Positions 41,273 through 51,575 of a DNA stretch of 64,000 bases are shown here, one piece after another. This DNA is from Hydrogenophaga palleronii_A (GTDB lineage: Bacteria > Pseudomonadota > Gammaproteobacteria > Burkholderiales > Burkholderiaceae_C). The notes under the pieces are model-generated. The model was not told the origin of the DNA and did not search any database. It was given only the letters and a program-made list of their open reading frames with translations. The stretch is taken from NCBI RefSeq assembly GCF_031457455.1, contig NZ_JAVDWU010000003.1:434001-498000 (forward strand), read 5' to 3'. Position 1 is the stretch's first letter. The number at the start of each line of letters is the position of its first letter. The translations under genes were made by a program, and so were the position numbers.

Positions 41273-43345
41273 TCACCCTGCCGGCAGGGTGAATCGGAAC
41301 ACCGTGCCGCGGGGCTGCGCTGGCTCGTGAACCAGCGCACCGCCGTGCTGTTCGATCACGGTCCGGCACAGGCTCAGACCCAGCCCCATGCCTTCGCTCT
41401 TGGTCGTGAAGAAAGGGGTGAACAGCTGTGCCTGCACTTCCTGACTCAGGCCCTCGCCGTGGTCGGTTACCGTGAACTCGACCCAGCGCTTGTGCGCCCG
41501 GCCCGCGGCCGGCTGGCGCAGCAGGGCCACGCGCAACGTCAGCACACGCAGACCGCTGTGTGAAGGCGGGTCGCCGACCGGCATGGCCTGCATGCCGTTG
41601 CGCGCCAGGTTGAGCAACACTTGCTCGACCATGGTGCGATCGCACAGCACCGACGGGCAGTCGGCTGCCACCGAGATCTGCAGCCGGATGTCCTGCTTCT
41701 TGGCCTGCAGGCTCAGCAGCGGCTGGATCGCGTCCACGAGTGCGGCGGGTGCAATGGCTTCGCGCACGTGCTCGCGGCGACGCACAAAGTCGGCCACGCT
41801 CTTGATGACACGGCCCGCGCGATCGGCCTGCTCGCCGATGCGTCGCATGGCCAGTTGCAGGTCGGCTTGGGGAAGGCCGGCCATCGGTCCATCGAGCAGA
41901 TTGAGTGTGCCGGTGGCGTAGCTCGAGATGGCCGCCAGGGGCTGGTTGAGCTCGTGGCTGAGCAGCGACGCCATTTCACCCACCGTGGCCAGCCGGGCGG
42001 TCGCCTGCAGTCGCTCCTGGGAGGTGCGGTTCAGATCCTCCACCCGGCGCTGCTCGGTCATGTCCACGATGGCGCTCATGAACCCGGTCTGCACGCCCTG
42101 GGCATCGATCAGGGGCGCCTCGATGATGAGCACCGGAAAGCGCGTGCCGTCCTTGCGCTGGAACACCGACTCGTAGCCCTCGCGCGGCAGTGTCTGGCCG
42201 GCCAGCCGGATCGCCTGGCGTTGCTGGTATTCGTCGACCAGCTCAGGAGGCCACCAGGGCGCGGGCAGTCCGGTGCCGATGAGTTCCTCCGGCGAGAAAC
42301 CCACCATCTGGCAGAACGCCGGGTTGACGTAGGTGACCCGCCCCTGCATATCACGCGCCCGCAGACCGGTGACCAAGGAGTTTTCCATCGCCTTGCGAAA
42401 GGCCAGGGCATCGGCCAGGTTGTGTTCGGCGCGCTGGCGCCGGCGCATGTCGCGCCCCAGCATGGCCATCACCGCCAGCAGCGCGAGGGACAGCGCCCCC
42501 ACCACGGCGGTGAGCAGGTTGGGAAACAGGCCGAAAAAGCCGGACCGGCTCACGCGCGGACTCTCCAGTTGCAGCATGAGTGAATGGCCAGGCAGGTCCA
42601 GCAAGGTGCTGGCGCGCAAGACACGCCGGTCACCCTGGACCGCGCTGTGCACCGCCAGGCGGGTGCCATCGGGCTCCGTGAACGCCAGACCGTGGCCGCG
42701 CAGCATGTCCTTGTTGCCCAGTTCGTCAAGAATGCCCGGCAGCGAATAGGTGACCACCAGGAAGCCACTGGGCACGCCCGAGCGCACCACCGGCAGGCAC
42801 ATTTCCATGAACTCCATGCCCATGCCCTCGCGCAACGGCCAGAAGTAGCTGGGTGAAAACGCCGGTCCCGAGAGGCGGCGTGCCGCCTCGCAGGCCTGCC
42901 GCATGTCGGGCAGGGCCACTTCCCGGCTCATGGTGCCAAACGGCTCGGCCATGTAGGGTGTGTTGCGAAAGGCGATCAGCCGGGTGGCGGTGTCGCGCCA
43001 TTCCAGTCGCACCATCTCGCGGTGCCGGGCCAGCACCTCGGAGGCCGGCGCCATCCAGGAATCCGGCGTGGGCACCACACTGTGCAGCGACTGCAGCGTC
43101 TGCACGTTGCGGATCAGCGCACTGCGGATGTCACTGGCCACGGCAGCGGCATCACTCTCCACCGCCGCCTGGTCCCGCGCCTCTTCGTATTCGCGCGCCA
43201 GAAACACCATCACCCCCAGCATCAGCGCCACCAGCAGCAGCAGCGCCCCCCAGAGCAGCCAGCGGCGCGAACGCAAAGGGCTGCGTGGACGCGCAGGCGA
43301 GGAAGGGTAGGGAGGAGCGACTGCAGTCACTGGATCAAATTGCAC
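41273..43345 (-). CDS. Membrane sensor histidine kinase with PAS domain (DctS/FixL-like)
   Basis: 690 residues. TM1 is WLLWGALLLLVALMLGVMVF (about 29-48). A periplasmic sensor of about 230 residues contains YMAEPFGTMSREVALPDMRQ and YFWPLREGMGMEFMEMCLPV, resembling CHASE-type domains. TM2 lies around LLTAVVGALSLALLAVMAML. A PAS domain (RDMQGRVTYVNPAFCQMVGF) follows, then the HisKA motif LLSHELNQPLAAISSYATG and an ATPase with MGLGLSLCRTVIEQHGG. It should phosphorylate the adjacent FixJ-type regulator. The arrangement resembles DctS; ligand unknown. Confidence 0.92.
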   Translation of the reverse strand: MQFDPVTAVAPPYPSSPARPRSPLRSRRWLLWGALLLLVALMLGVMVFLAREYEEARDQAAVESDAAAVASDIRSALIRNVQTLQSLHSVVPTPDSWMAPASEVLARHREMVRLEWRDTATRLIAFRNTPYMAEPFGTMSREVALPDMRQACEAARRLSGPAFSPSYFWPLREGMGMEFMEMCLPVVRSGVPSGFLVVTYSLPGILDELGNKDMLRGHGLAFTEPDGTRLAVHSAVQGDRRVLRASTLLDLPGHSLMLQLESPRVSRSGFFGLFPNLLTAVVGALSLALLAVMAMLGRDMRRRQRAEHNLADALAFRKAMENSLVTGLRARDMQGRVTYVNPAFCQMVGFSPEELIGTGLPAPWWPPELVDEYQQRQAIRLAGQTLPREGYESVFQRKDGTRFPVLIIEAPLIDAQGVQTGFMSAIVDMTEQRRVEDLNRTSQERLQATARLATVGEMASLLSHELNQPLAAISSYATGTLNLLDGPMAGLPQADLQLAMRRIGEQADRAGRVIKSVADFVRRREHVREAIAPAALVDAIQPLLSLQAKKQDIRLQISVAADCPSVLCDRTMVEQVLLNLARNGMQAMPVGDPPSHSGLRVLTLRVALLRQPAAGRAHKRWVEFTVTDHGEGLSQEVQAQLFTPFFTTKSEGMGLGLSLCRTVIEQHGGALVHEPAQPRGTVFRFTLPAG

Positions 43346-43396
43346 ACGCTATAAAGAAAGCACATCAAACAGTTGGACACCACCAGTCCAGTGCGA

Positions 43397-43509
43397 GCGA
43401 GATGTCCCCATCCAGGGGCGGCAAGGGTCCGGCTCCGCCGGCCCGAGCCGCCGTCCCCCTCCAAGCCGAAGGCGCAAGAGAGGGGGAAGACGCGTCAGCG
43501 GCGCAGGGG
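43397..43509 (-). repeat. GC-rich intergenic repeat, copy R6
   Basis: It has GGTCCGGCTCCGCCGGCCC, GCCGTCCCCCTCC, AGAGAGGGGGAAG and a GACGCGTCAGCGGCGC segment. It lies between the kinase start and the 3' end of the amidase gene, ten bases before the amidase stop codon. Confidence 0.65.
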
Positions 43510-43518
43510 GTGCCTTCA

Positions 43519-44325
43519 CTAGAGCTTGCGGTGCTGCAACGAAGGCAGCTGCTCGCGCACCCCCTGGAGGTGCTGGATGTCCAGCTCGGCCAGCACCACG
43601 CCCGGTCCGGCAGACTGCATGGCCAGCACCTCGCCCCAGGGGTCGATCACCATGCTGTGCCCCCAGGTACGCCGGCCGTTTTCATGCAGGCCACCCTGCG
43701 CACTGGCGATCACATAGGCCTGGTTTTCAATGGCGCGGGCGCGCAACAACACCTCCCAGTGGGCCGAACCCGTGGTGTAGGTGAACGCCGCCGGCACCAG
43801 CAGCACATCGGCAGCCAGCACGCGGTACAGCTCGGCAAACCGGAGGTCGTAGCACACGCTCTGCCCGACACGCCATTCGTGGCCATCGCGCGAGCGCAGG
43901 TCAAAGGTGGTGGGGGTGTCGCCTGCCTGCAGAACGGCCGCCTCGTCGTAGTGCTCACGGCCGTTGTCGTAGCGAAACAGGTGGATCTTGTCGTAGCGGC
44001 TGATCTGGGTGCCTTTGGCGTTGTAGGTCAACGAGGCGTTGGCGGCATGGCCGGGGTCGTCGGTGGCCATGGGCAGCGTGCCACCCACGATGCAAAGCTT
44101 CAGGTCACGCGCAGCGTCCGACAGGAAATCTTGCACCGTGCCCAGGCCCGGTGTCTCGGCGATCACGAGCTTGTCTTCGTCCTTCTGGCCCATGAAGCAG
44201 AAGTACTCGGGCAGCACCGCCAGCTCGGCGCCAGCGCCCGCCGCCAGGCGCAACAGGCGCAAAGCTTCACTGAGGTTGGCGTCCAGGCTGATGCCGGAGA
44301 CCATCTGAATGGCGGCGACTTTCAT
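43519..44325 (-). CDS. Nitrilase-superfamily carbon-nitrogen hydrolase (Nit1/Nit2-like amidase)
   Basis: 268 residues. Catalytic triad visible as E40 (AVLPEYFCFMGQ), K113 (SRYDKIHLFRYD) and C158 (GQSVCYDLRFAELYR). The start MKVAAIQMVSGISLDANL is typical of the Nit1/Nit2 branch, which hydrolyses deaminated glutathione or omega-amides of 2-oxo acids. Metabolite-repair function is the most likely; the exact substrate cannot be read. It follows yhdP in the same direction with an 82-bp gap. Confidence 0.9.
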   Translation of the reverse strand: MKVAAIQMVSGISLDANLSEALRLLRLAAGAGAELAVLPEYFCFMGQKDEDKLVIAETPGLGTVQDFLSDAARDLKLCIVGGTLPMATDDPGHAANASLTYNAKGTQISRYDKIHLFRYDNGREHYDEAAVLQAGDTPTTFDLRSRDGHEWRVGQSVCYDLRFAELYRVLAADVLLVPAAFTYTTGSAHWEVLLRARAIENQAYVIASAQGGLHENGRRTWGHSMVIDPWGEVLAMQSAGPGVVLAELDIQHLQGVREQLPSLQHRKL

Positions 44326-44398
44326 GACAGGTCCTCACAAAAAAACAGCAAGAGCGGCAGACGCATGTGGTGGGGCGCCCACCGTTGCACGCGCTCGA

Positions 44399-44418
44399 CG
44401 GTCGAGCTTACTCGACCG
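44399..44418. terminator. Hairpin at the yhdP stop codon
   Basis: CGGTCGAG-CTTA-CTCGACCG, perfect 8-bp arms, with the yhdP TAA stop in the loop. No T-run downstream on the minus strand, so it may be a pausing or stabilising structure rather than a strong terminator. Confidence 0.4.
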
Positions 44419-47400
44419 TGGGCGTTTTCCGGGTATCGGGTGGGGGTGCAGCGGGCTCGGCTTTTGTCTGCTTCTCCACCTGCGGGTCGGCCCAGCTGCC
44501 CGTGATGCGGAACTCCTGCGTGGTGGCGCTCTGCAAGGGCTGGCGCAGCAGGAACTGCGCCAGGAAGGTGCCCAGTCCGACGGCCGGGTTGATGGCGGTG
44601 GCGATCAGCGCGGCGGTGCCGGCATTGATCTCGGGCACCACCACCACCTTGAGGTCCTGCTGCTCGCGGCCGATGTCGGCCGTGCCTTCCATCAGCACCG
44701 CGGCGTTGACGCCTTTCATCTGCAGGTTGTTGGTCGACAGCACCCCCTTGTCGATGCGCGCATCACCGCGCACGAAATCAAAGGCAAACCCTTCGGAAAA
44801 GACGTCGCGGAAATCGAGCGTCAGGCGCCGGGGAAGCGCTTGCAGACTGAGCACGCCGAGCAGCTTGGCCGCGCCCGGCTCCACCTGCAGGAACTGCCCG
44901 CTGGCCACGTCTGCATGCAGCTGACCCGACAGGCTGGGATAGTCCAGGGCCAGGGGGGAGCCCAGCCAGCCAATGCGGCCCTCGATCCAGCCCTTGCCCC
45001 CGCGCACCACACCTGCCCGACCAAACCGCTCCAGCAGCTTGCCCGAGTCGTCGATGTCGAGCCGGAAATTCAACGCCGTGTGCCTGGCGGCATCTGTCGT
45101 GCCCGCACCCGCTGGCGTGCCCAGCACGGCCCAGTTGCCAGTCGCGCTCAACCGGGCTTCAGGCACTTGCATGACCAGCCGGTTCAGTCGCCATTCACGC
45201 ACCTTGCCGGCGCCCCCGACGTTGACGGCCTCGATTTCCACATGACCCAGGCGGCGGTTGCCCAGCACAAGGTCATTCACCGCAATGTCCAGCGCAGGCA
45301 CGCTTCCGGGTTGCTGCAAGCGCTGCTCCACATCGGTGGCAGCACTGGGTGGCAGGTCCAGCCTGGCCAGACGGGCGTAAATGCTGCCTTCGCTGTTGGC
45401 GCCGGACTGGCGGTACTCCACGTAGCCGTTGAGTTCGTCGGCGTCAACGTTGGCGCGCCATTGCGTGCCCACGCGCGAGCCGCCCACGACCACCTTGTGG
45501 AAACTGCGACCATCGGCGGTGATGCGGTTGGCCCGAACGGCCAAAGTGGTGGGCAAGTAGCCCAGGCTCGCATCGCTGGCCGAACCCGCGGTGGTGGCCG
45601 TCTCGGGCGCTGGCTGCAAGGTCACACCGGTGGCGGACGCAAACGCGCGCTTCCACTGGTCGACATCGATCTGGTCCAGCGAGATGTTGGCCAGTACCCC
45701 TTGCTCTGGCAGCGGCGCCGACTCGTCTTCCCGCAAGCCGATGGCCAGGCTACCGCGCAGCACACGGGGCTCCGCCTCGCCCAGATCGCGTTCGTACTGC
45801 AAGGCCAGGATCGGCGCCGAGGGCGAACCCAGTGAGACGCTCAGGCGGTCGGTGCGCGCCTGGTCCCCAACCACCGACACCACCGCGTTTTCGAATCGAA
45901 GCGGCAGGCGCTCCGAAGCCGTCTTGTTCAGTGGCGCGGGCAGGTTCAGTGCCAGACCCTGCAGGTCGCTCGTCACGACCAGCTCGGGCTCACCGGCCCG
46001 GAACCCCAGCTGTGCGGTGTAGCTCGTGCTGCCGCTCGCCTGCTGGAACAGGCGCGAAACAAACCCCGGCCCTGTCTGCTGCAGCCCTTCGGCGCTTGCC
46101 GTGCCCTGGCCTTGAAACCGGATGGGCGAAGGCTGGTCCGTGTCGCTCTCGGGCATGCCGCCTTCGAAGCGCACCATGCCGCCATGGAGCTTGGCCTGGG
46201 CGTTGCTGATGTTGAAGCCGCGGTCGGTGAACTGCAGCAGGCCGGTCGCGCCGCCGAGCAGGGGTGAGTCCGGACTGATCTGCACGTCGTTGCCCGGAAA
46301 GCGCACCGAGCCCCTGACCTGCGCTGCGTCCACGTTGGACAGGGGCATACTCAGGTCAAAGCCCAGATCCACCACGCCATTCATCTCCGCCTGCGTCAGC
46401 GACCGTCCGGTCATGTCGTTCAGGGGCGAGGTTTTCAGTACCTCCAGCACTTCGGTCGCCGGGCCGGCGGCATGCGCCTTCACCAGCAGAGTGGCGCGCT
46501 CGGACAGATCGTCGATGCGGACCTCACCCCGGCTCAGCCGCACGGCAGACGCCCCCTGCACGCCGGCTGTGATGTCGGTGATGCGCAACGACGCACGATC
46601 CAGCACCAGCTGGCCACTCACCTTGTTCAGGGCAGGCCAGGGCGTGTCACCCTCGGACAGCAAGAAGGGCGGCACAAATGCCAGATCCACGTCCTGAAGA
46701 CGGGCCGCGATCCGGAACTCACCCACGCTGCCCGGCGCATCAAAGGGCAGATCGTCGACCTCGCCACGCACCCGGAAGACCACCTGGTCGGAGGTGCCAC
46801 CCAGCACCGCCTCGCGCACATAGCGCCGCGAATCGGGGCCCACGCTCAGGGGCAGGTAGCGGTGGGTGCTGGTGCCTTGCGCACGGGTGAGCGTGGCGTC
46901 GAGCGCAAGCACACCCGGAAAACGCGAACCAGCCGGGTTGCTGGCCGGGTCGCTGGTGCGCCAACGCACTTTGGCCGTGCCTTCGGCATCGGCGTTGGCC
47001 ATGCGCACCTGGTCCACGTCGACCTCGATCTGCTCGCCCTTCACGCGCCACACCGCATCGGCCTGGAGCCGGGTCAGCGGCAAGTCGGTCTCTTCAAACA
47101 CCCCGGGCAACTCCAGCTTGCCATCGGTCAGCTCCAGTTTCGCCTTGCCGCCTTCGCGATTGAAATCGAAGTCCACTGTCGCGCCCGCCAGACCAGGGCG
47201 TCCCGGCAAAGGATAGTCACCTTGGGAGGACCTGCGCTCACTCTGCTGACCCTTCAGGGTCAACCCGACGACGCGCCCTTTACCCCAGTAATTGCCGCCC
47301 GGCCAGGCGGTGGCGGGGGCCTCCGTTGAACCCGGGCCATTGGCCGCGGGATCAGGTTCCCAACGCGCGTGCAATCCTTCAATGCGTCCGCCCGGTTGCA

Positions 47401-48637
47401 GGCTGTCCAGCAGCCGGTGCGTGGTTTCCCCCAGCGGCAGGCGGGTGGCAATGGCGCTCAGTGCCGCCAGATCCACCTGGTCGGCGTTGAGCGCGGTCGA
47501 CGCAGGCTTGCCGTCCGAATGCCTCGTCACGTGCGCCACGCGCACACGCCCGCCGGGCCAGACCTGCCCTTCAGCTGTGCGAAACCGCAGGTCGTCGGTG
47601 GACACCGAGAACCCGTCGGCGCTCCACTGCGCCGCCAGACCGCCCTGGATCTCGTCAAGCGCCAGCACCGGCAGGGTCGGTCCGAGCCGCACCTGCACCT
47701 GGCGCAAGGCCAGTTCGGCGCTGGCGCTGGTGACGGTGCCCCGCTTCACATCGGCCCAGGCCTTGAGCGCGCCATGTCCGCCATCGACCTCGACATTCCA
47801 CTCCGACAAGTCCACATACGCGCGCAGGCGCGCCACGTCGACTCGCTGAAAGTCGGCAAAGAGGTCCCCGTCCCACCGCCGCCAGCGCGCGCGCGCCTCG
47901 TCGCGGGCGCCCTGGGCGAGCGAGAGCAAAGGTTGCCGAAAGCGCGCCACCAGACTGAAGCGGTCGCCCCATTCGGCCGGAGGCGTGGCATCCAGCCTGA
48001 AATGGTGGTTCCGGCCGCTGTTGCGCGCCACGAAATCGAGCGCAGAGAGCGCCAGCGACGGTTGGTCGCGCAAGTCGTCGGTCCAGCGCACCGTGCCCTG
48101 CCGGATCGCGAACTCCCGCTGGGAAAAAAACCAGTCTGCGGCAGCGTCATCGCCGGTATCCCGACCCGACAGGTCCAGGCCGGCCACTTCGATCCGACCC
48201 TCGCTGGTGCGACGCACATCCAGCACCGGACGGTCGATCACCACCTGTTCCACCCCGCCGCGCCAGACCGAGGCCACCGACAGCGCCACACGCACCTCGG
48301 GCAGCTCCAGGGCGGCGCGACCCTGGGTGTCGTACAGCCGGACATCGCGCAGTTCGATCACCGGCGCGAAAGCGGGCAGCAAGCCCGGTCTGGCGGCGGT
48401 GGACTGGGCGCTGATGCTGCCCACCTTGACAGGAACCCCTACCGCTTCACTCGCCCACTGCTCCAGCTCAGGGCGCCATTCACCGATTCGCGGCACAATC
48501 CACCAATGGAGCGCTCCCCAGGTCAAAGCAAACAGGCTCCACGATGCCAGCACGAGCCACAACAGCAGCCGTGCAGCCACTGAGAGAGTCTTGAGGGTTC
48601 GCGTGGCGGGTGCGATCGACGCCGGGCTTTGTTTCAT
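44408..48637 (-). CDS. yhdP: YhdP-family AsmA-like envelope protein
   Basis: 1409 residues from the ATG at 48637; a GTG at 48643 would add two. One N-terminal membrane anchor (VAARLLLWLVLASWSLFALT) is followed by a very long strand-rich periplasmic region of the DUF3971/AsmA_2 type, the bridge-like group with TamB and YdbH implicated in phospholipid transport between the membranes. The start region VPVKVGSISAQSTAARPGLL and the end FLAQFLLRQPLQSATTQEFR then ITGSWADPQVEKQ are typical. Its length is close to E. coli YhdP (about 1270) or slightly longer. Its ATG overlaps the divergent glnE region. Confidence 0.92.
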   Translation of the reverse strand: MKQSPASIAPATRTLKTLSVAARLLLWLVLASWSLFALTWGALHWWIVPRIGEWRPELEQWASEAVGVPVKVGSISAQSTAARPGLLPAFAPVIELRDVRLYDTQGRAALELPEVRVALSVASVWRGGVEQVVIDRPVLDVRRTSEGRIEVAGLDLSGRDTGDDAAADWFFSQREFAIRQGTVRWTDDLRDQPSLALSALDFVARNSGRNHHFRLDATPPAEWGDRFSLVARFRQPLLSLAQGARDEARARWRRWDGDLFADFQRVDVARLRAYVDLSEWNVEVDGGHGALKAWADVKRGTVTSASAELALRQVQVRLGPTLPVLALDEIQGGLAAQWSADGFSVSTDDLRFRTAEGQVWPGGRVRVAHVTRHSDGKPASTALNADQVDLAALSAIATRLPLGETTHRLLDSLQPGGRIEGLHARWEPDPAANGPGSTEAPATAWPGGNYWGKGRVVGLTLKGQQSERRSSQGDYPLPGRPGLAGATVDFDFNREGGKAKLELTDGKLELPGVFEETDLPLTRLQADAVWRVKGEQIEVDVDQVRMANADAEGTAKVRWRTSDPASNPAGSRFPGVLALDATLTRAQGTSTHRYLPLSVGPDSRRYVREAVLGGTSDQVVFRVRGEVDDLPFDAPGSVGEFRIAARLQDVDLAFVPPFLLSEGDTPWPALNKVSGQLVLDRASLRITDITAGVQGASAVRLSRGEVRIDDLSERATLLVKAHAAGPATEVLEVLKTSPLNDMTGRSLTQAEMNGVVDLGFDLSMPLSNVDAAQVRGSVRFPGNDVQISPDSPLLGGATGLLQFTDRGFNISNAQAKLHGGMVRFEGGMPESDTDQPSPIRFQGQGTASAEGLQQTGPGFVSRLFQQASGSTSYTAQLGFRAGEPELVVTSDLQGLALNLPAPLNKTASERLPLRFENAVVSVVGDQARTDRLSVSLGSPSAPILALQYERDLGEAEPRVLRGSLAIGLREDESAPLPEQGVLANISLDQIDVDQWKRAFASATGVTLQPAPETATTAGSASDASLGYLPTTLAVRANRITADGRSFHKVVVGGSRVGTQWRANVDADELNGYVEYRQSGANSEGSIYARLARLDLPPSAATDVEQRLQQPGSVPALDIAVNDLVLGNRRLGHVEIEAVNVGGAGKVREWRLNRLVMQVPEARLSATGNWAVLGTPAGAGTTDAARHTALNFRLDIDDSGKLLERFGRAGVVRGGKGWIEGRIGWLGSPLALDYPSLSGQLHADVASGQFLQVEPGAAKLLGVLSLQALPRRLTLDFRDVFSEGFAFDFVRGDARIDKGVLSTNNLQMKGVNAAVLMEGTADIGREQQDLKVVVVPEINAGTAALIATAINPAVGLGTFLAQFLLRQPLQSATTQEFRITGSWADPQVEKQTKAEPAAPPPDTRKTPTVE

Positions 48638-48650
48638 GTCCACTCAAATT

Positions 48651-51575
48651 ATGACGGCCAGCCCACCCAACGGTTCCGCAGTTGACTCCTCCGTATCCAC
48701 ATCCGTGAACGTTTGCCTACCGCTGGTGGTGGGCGAGCGACAGGCCAGCCATTCGCGTTTCGTGCAGCGCCTGCGCAGGCGGTACGCCGACGACCTGGCC
48801 AGCCTGCCGCCCGGTGCGCCGGTGCACGCCACCATGCAGACCTGCCTGGCCGCCCTGCGTGCAAAGGGCCTGGCCTTGCCAGCGGCGCTGCGTGTGCTGC
48901 GCCAATTGGTGCTGGAACGTCTGGCGGTGCTCGACTGCGAACAGGGTGCGCCGCTGCACGATGTCACACGCGCGGTCACCGAACTGGCCGAACTGGCGCT
49001 GGACGCCGCCTGCGAGCTGGCGTTCGCCGAACTGGACAGCCTGCACGGTGAACCGTTGGTCGGGCCTTCTGAGGACGAGGTACCGGGCCGTTCCAGACTG
49101 GACGCCGGTCCACCGCCCGGCCTGGAGCTTGCGAAGCCGCGCCGGGCGCATCTCTGGGTGGTGGGCATGGGCAAGCTGGGTGCGCGCGAACTCAATGTGT
49201 CCAGCGACATCGACCTTATCTATGTGTACGACCACGACGGCGAAACCGCCGGGAACAGCGAAGGCCGCAACCGCATCAGCAACCACGAGTACTTCGGCAA
49301 GGCGGTCAAACACATCTACAACACGGTGGGCGAAACCACCGAACACGGCAATGTGTTCCGGGTCGACCTGGCGCTCCGGCCCAACGGCAATTCCGGCCCC
49401 AGCGCGGTGTCGCTGGGTGCGCTGGAAGAGTATTTCCTGGTGCAGGGGCGGGAATGGGAGCGCTTTGCCTGGCTCAAGAGCCGGGTGATCGCACCGGCCA
49501 TCGCCGTGCGCGACGGCAGCGCCAACGCCTTGCGCGGCGCCGTGCTGCCTTTTGTCTTCCGCAAGTACCTGGACTACAGCGTCTTTGATTCGCTGCGCCA
49601 GCTGCACCGCCAGATCCGCGAGCACGCCTCCCGCCGTGCCGCTGGCCACCCCGGGCGCTCCAACGACGTGAAGCTCTCGCGCGGCGGCATCCGGGAAATC
49701 GAATTCACCGTGCAACTGCTCCAGGTGGTGCGCGGCGGCCAGTTCCCCGAACTGCGCACCCGCCCCACCCTGGACGCGCTCACGCGCTTGTGCCGCGCCA
49801 ACCTGATGCCCCAGGCCACGGCCGACGCCCTCTCACAGGCTTACGACTTCCTGCGCCGGGTGGAGCACCGCATCCAGTACCTGGACGACCAGCAGACCCA
49901 CGTGCTGCCCATGCGCGACGATGATCTCACCTGGTTGGCCGCCACCATGGGCTGCGCCAACGTGTGCGAGTTCCTGCACGCGCTCGATGCCCATCGCGAG
50001 GTGGTGGCCCAGGAGTTCGACACCCTGCTGGGTGGCCCGACCAAGGGCAACTGCAATGGCAAGAGTTGCGGCAATGGGGGACGCAGCGGCGTCGAGGGGC
50101 TGCAAAGCGTGTTGGCCAAATTGCCCGAGCGCTTCGCCGAGCGCATCGGCCAGTGGTGCGAAGACCCCCGGGTGCTGGCCATGCGCGAAGATGCCCGGCT
50201 GCGCCTGACGCGGCTGGTGGAGCGCACCGGCGCGTGGCTCGACGAAGGTCGTGTCAGCGAACTGGCGGCCCTGCGCCTGGCGGACTGGATCGAACACCTG
50301 CTGCGCCGGGAGAGCTACCTGGCGCTGCTGCAGGAACGCCCGTCGGTGCACGAGCGCCTGTTGCGCATCATTGGCGCGGCCAAATGGCCGGCCCGCTATC
50401 TGCTCAGGCACCCGGGCGTGATCGACGAACTGGCCAGCCAGCAACTGCTGGCCGAGCGATTTGACGCCGCCCAGTTTGAGGGCGAACTGGAAGCCCGGCG
50501 TGCTGCCCTGCAGTCCACGGGCGAGGACGACGAAGAAGCCTTGCTCGACCTGCTGCGCCGGGCGCACCATGCCGAGGTATTCCGCACCTTGGCGCGCGAC
50601 ATCGAAAAGACGCTCACCGTCGAACAGGTGGCCGACGACCTGTCGGCCCTGGCCGATTCGGTGCTGCGCGTGACCGCACGCTGGTGCTGGTCCCGGTTGA
50701 AGAACCGCCACCGCGAAGCGCCGTGCTTTGCCATCATTGGTTACGGCAAGCTCGGCGGCAAGGAATTGGGCTACGGCAGCGATCTGGACATCGTGTTCGT
50801 CTACGAAGACGTTGACGAAAATGCGTCGGAGATCTACGCCGGCTTCGTGCGCAAGATGATCAACTGGCTCACGATCAAGACCGGGGAGGGCGACCTTTTC
50901 GAGATCGACACCGCCCTGCGGCCCAACGGCAATTCCGGCCTGCTGGTCACCAGTTTCACCGCTTACGCCAATTACCAGCAGCAACGTGGCAGCAACACCG
51001 CCTGGACCTGGGAGCACCAGGCGATGACACGCGCCCGCATCGTCATGGACGACAACACCGACGGGGCTGGTCCAGGCGCCAGCGGTACCAGTCCATCGCT
51101 TCGGGAGCGCTTCGACGCGGTCCGCGAGTCGGTGATCACCGCCGAGCGCGACGCGCAGTCGCTGGCGGCCGAAATCGTCGCCATGCGCGAAAAGGTGCGT
51201 GCGGCGCATCCGGTGCGGGGCACACGGTTTGATGTCAAGCACAGCCCGGGCGGCATGGTCGACGTGGAGTTCGTGGTGCAGTTCCTGGTGCTGTCCCAGT
51301 CGCGCCTGCACACCGAACTGCGGGCCAACACCGGCAACATCAATCTGCTGGAGCGCGCCGAACGCGCGGGTCTGCTGGCACCCGGCATGGGCACGGCAGT
51401 CGCTCAGGCCTATCGACACTTGCGCCAGATCCAGCACCAGGCACGGCTGGATGAAGTATCGACCCAGGTCGACGAAAGCGCCGTCGCCGACGCAGCGCCT
51501 GCGGTTCGCGCCCTCTGGAATCACGTGTTGGGCCACGCGGCGACTGTCCCTGCGGGTCCTCGCATGGGTCCATGA
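48651..51575 (+). CDS. glnE: Bifunctional glutamine synthetase adenylyltransferase/deadenylase
   Basis: 974 residues from the ATG at 48651. An upstream ATG at 48636 would overlap the yhdP ATG, so 48651 is preferred. Two nucleotidyltransferase domains are visible, each with its metal site: GMGKLGARELNVSSDIDLIY in the N-terminal half (AMP removal) and GYGKLGGKELGYGSDLDIVF in the C-terminal half (AMP addition). Helical linkers include LSRGGIREIEFTVQLLQVV and SPGGMVDVEFVVQFLVLSQ. It adjusts glutamine synthetase activity to nitrogen status with PII. The stop overlaps the next start by 4 bases. Confidence 0.97.
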   Translation: MTASPPNGSAVDSSVSTSVNVCLPLVVGERQASHSRFVQRLRRRYADDLASLPPGAPVHATMQTCLAALRAKGLALPAALRVLRQLVLERLAVLDCEQGAPLHDVTRAVTELAELALDAACELAFAELDSLHGEPLVGPSEDEVPGRSRLDAGPPPGLELAKPRRAHLWVVGMGKLGARELNVSSDIDLIYVYDHDGETAGNSEGRNRISNHEYFGKAVKHIYNTVGETTEHGNVFRVDLALRPNGNSGPSAVSLGALEEYFLVQGREWERFAWLKSRVIAPAIAVRDGSANALRGAVLPFVFRKYLDYSVFDSLRQLHRQIREHASRRAAGHPGRSNDVKLSRGGIREIEFTVQLLQVVRGGQFPELRTRPTLDALTRLCRANLMPQATADALSQAYDFLRRVEHRIQYLDDQQTHVLPMRDDDLTWLAATMGCANVCEFLHALDAHREVVAQEFDTLLGGPTKGNCNGKSCGNGGRSGVEGLQSVLAKLPERFAERIGQWCEDPRVLAMREDARLRLTRLVERTGAWLDEGRVSELAALRLADWIEHLLRRESYLALLQERPSVHERLLRIIGAAKWPARYLLRHPGVIDELASQQLLAERFDAAQFEGELEARRAALQSTGEDDEEALLDLLRRAHHAEVFRTLARDIEKTLTVEQVADDLSALADSVLRVTARWCWSRLKNRHREAPCFAIIGYGKLGGKELGYGSDLDIVFVYEDVDENASEIYAGFVRKMINWLTIKTGEGDLFEIDTALRPNGNSGLLVTSFTAYANYQQQRGSNTAWTWEHQAMTRARIVMDDNTDGAGPGASGTSPSLRERFDAVRESVITAERDAQSLAAEIVAMREKVRAAHPVRGTRFDVKHSPGGMVDVEFVVQFLVLSQSRLHTELRANTGNINLLERAERAGLLAPGMGTAVAQAYRHLRQIQHQARLDEVSTQVDESAVADAAPAVRALWNHVLGHAATVPAGPRMGP

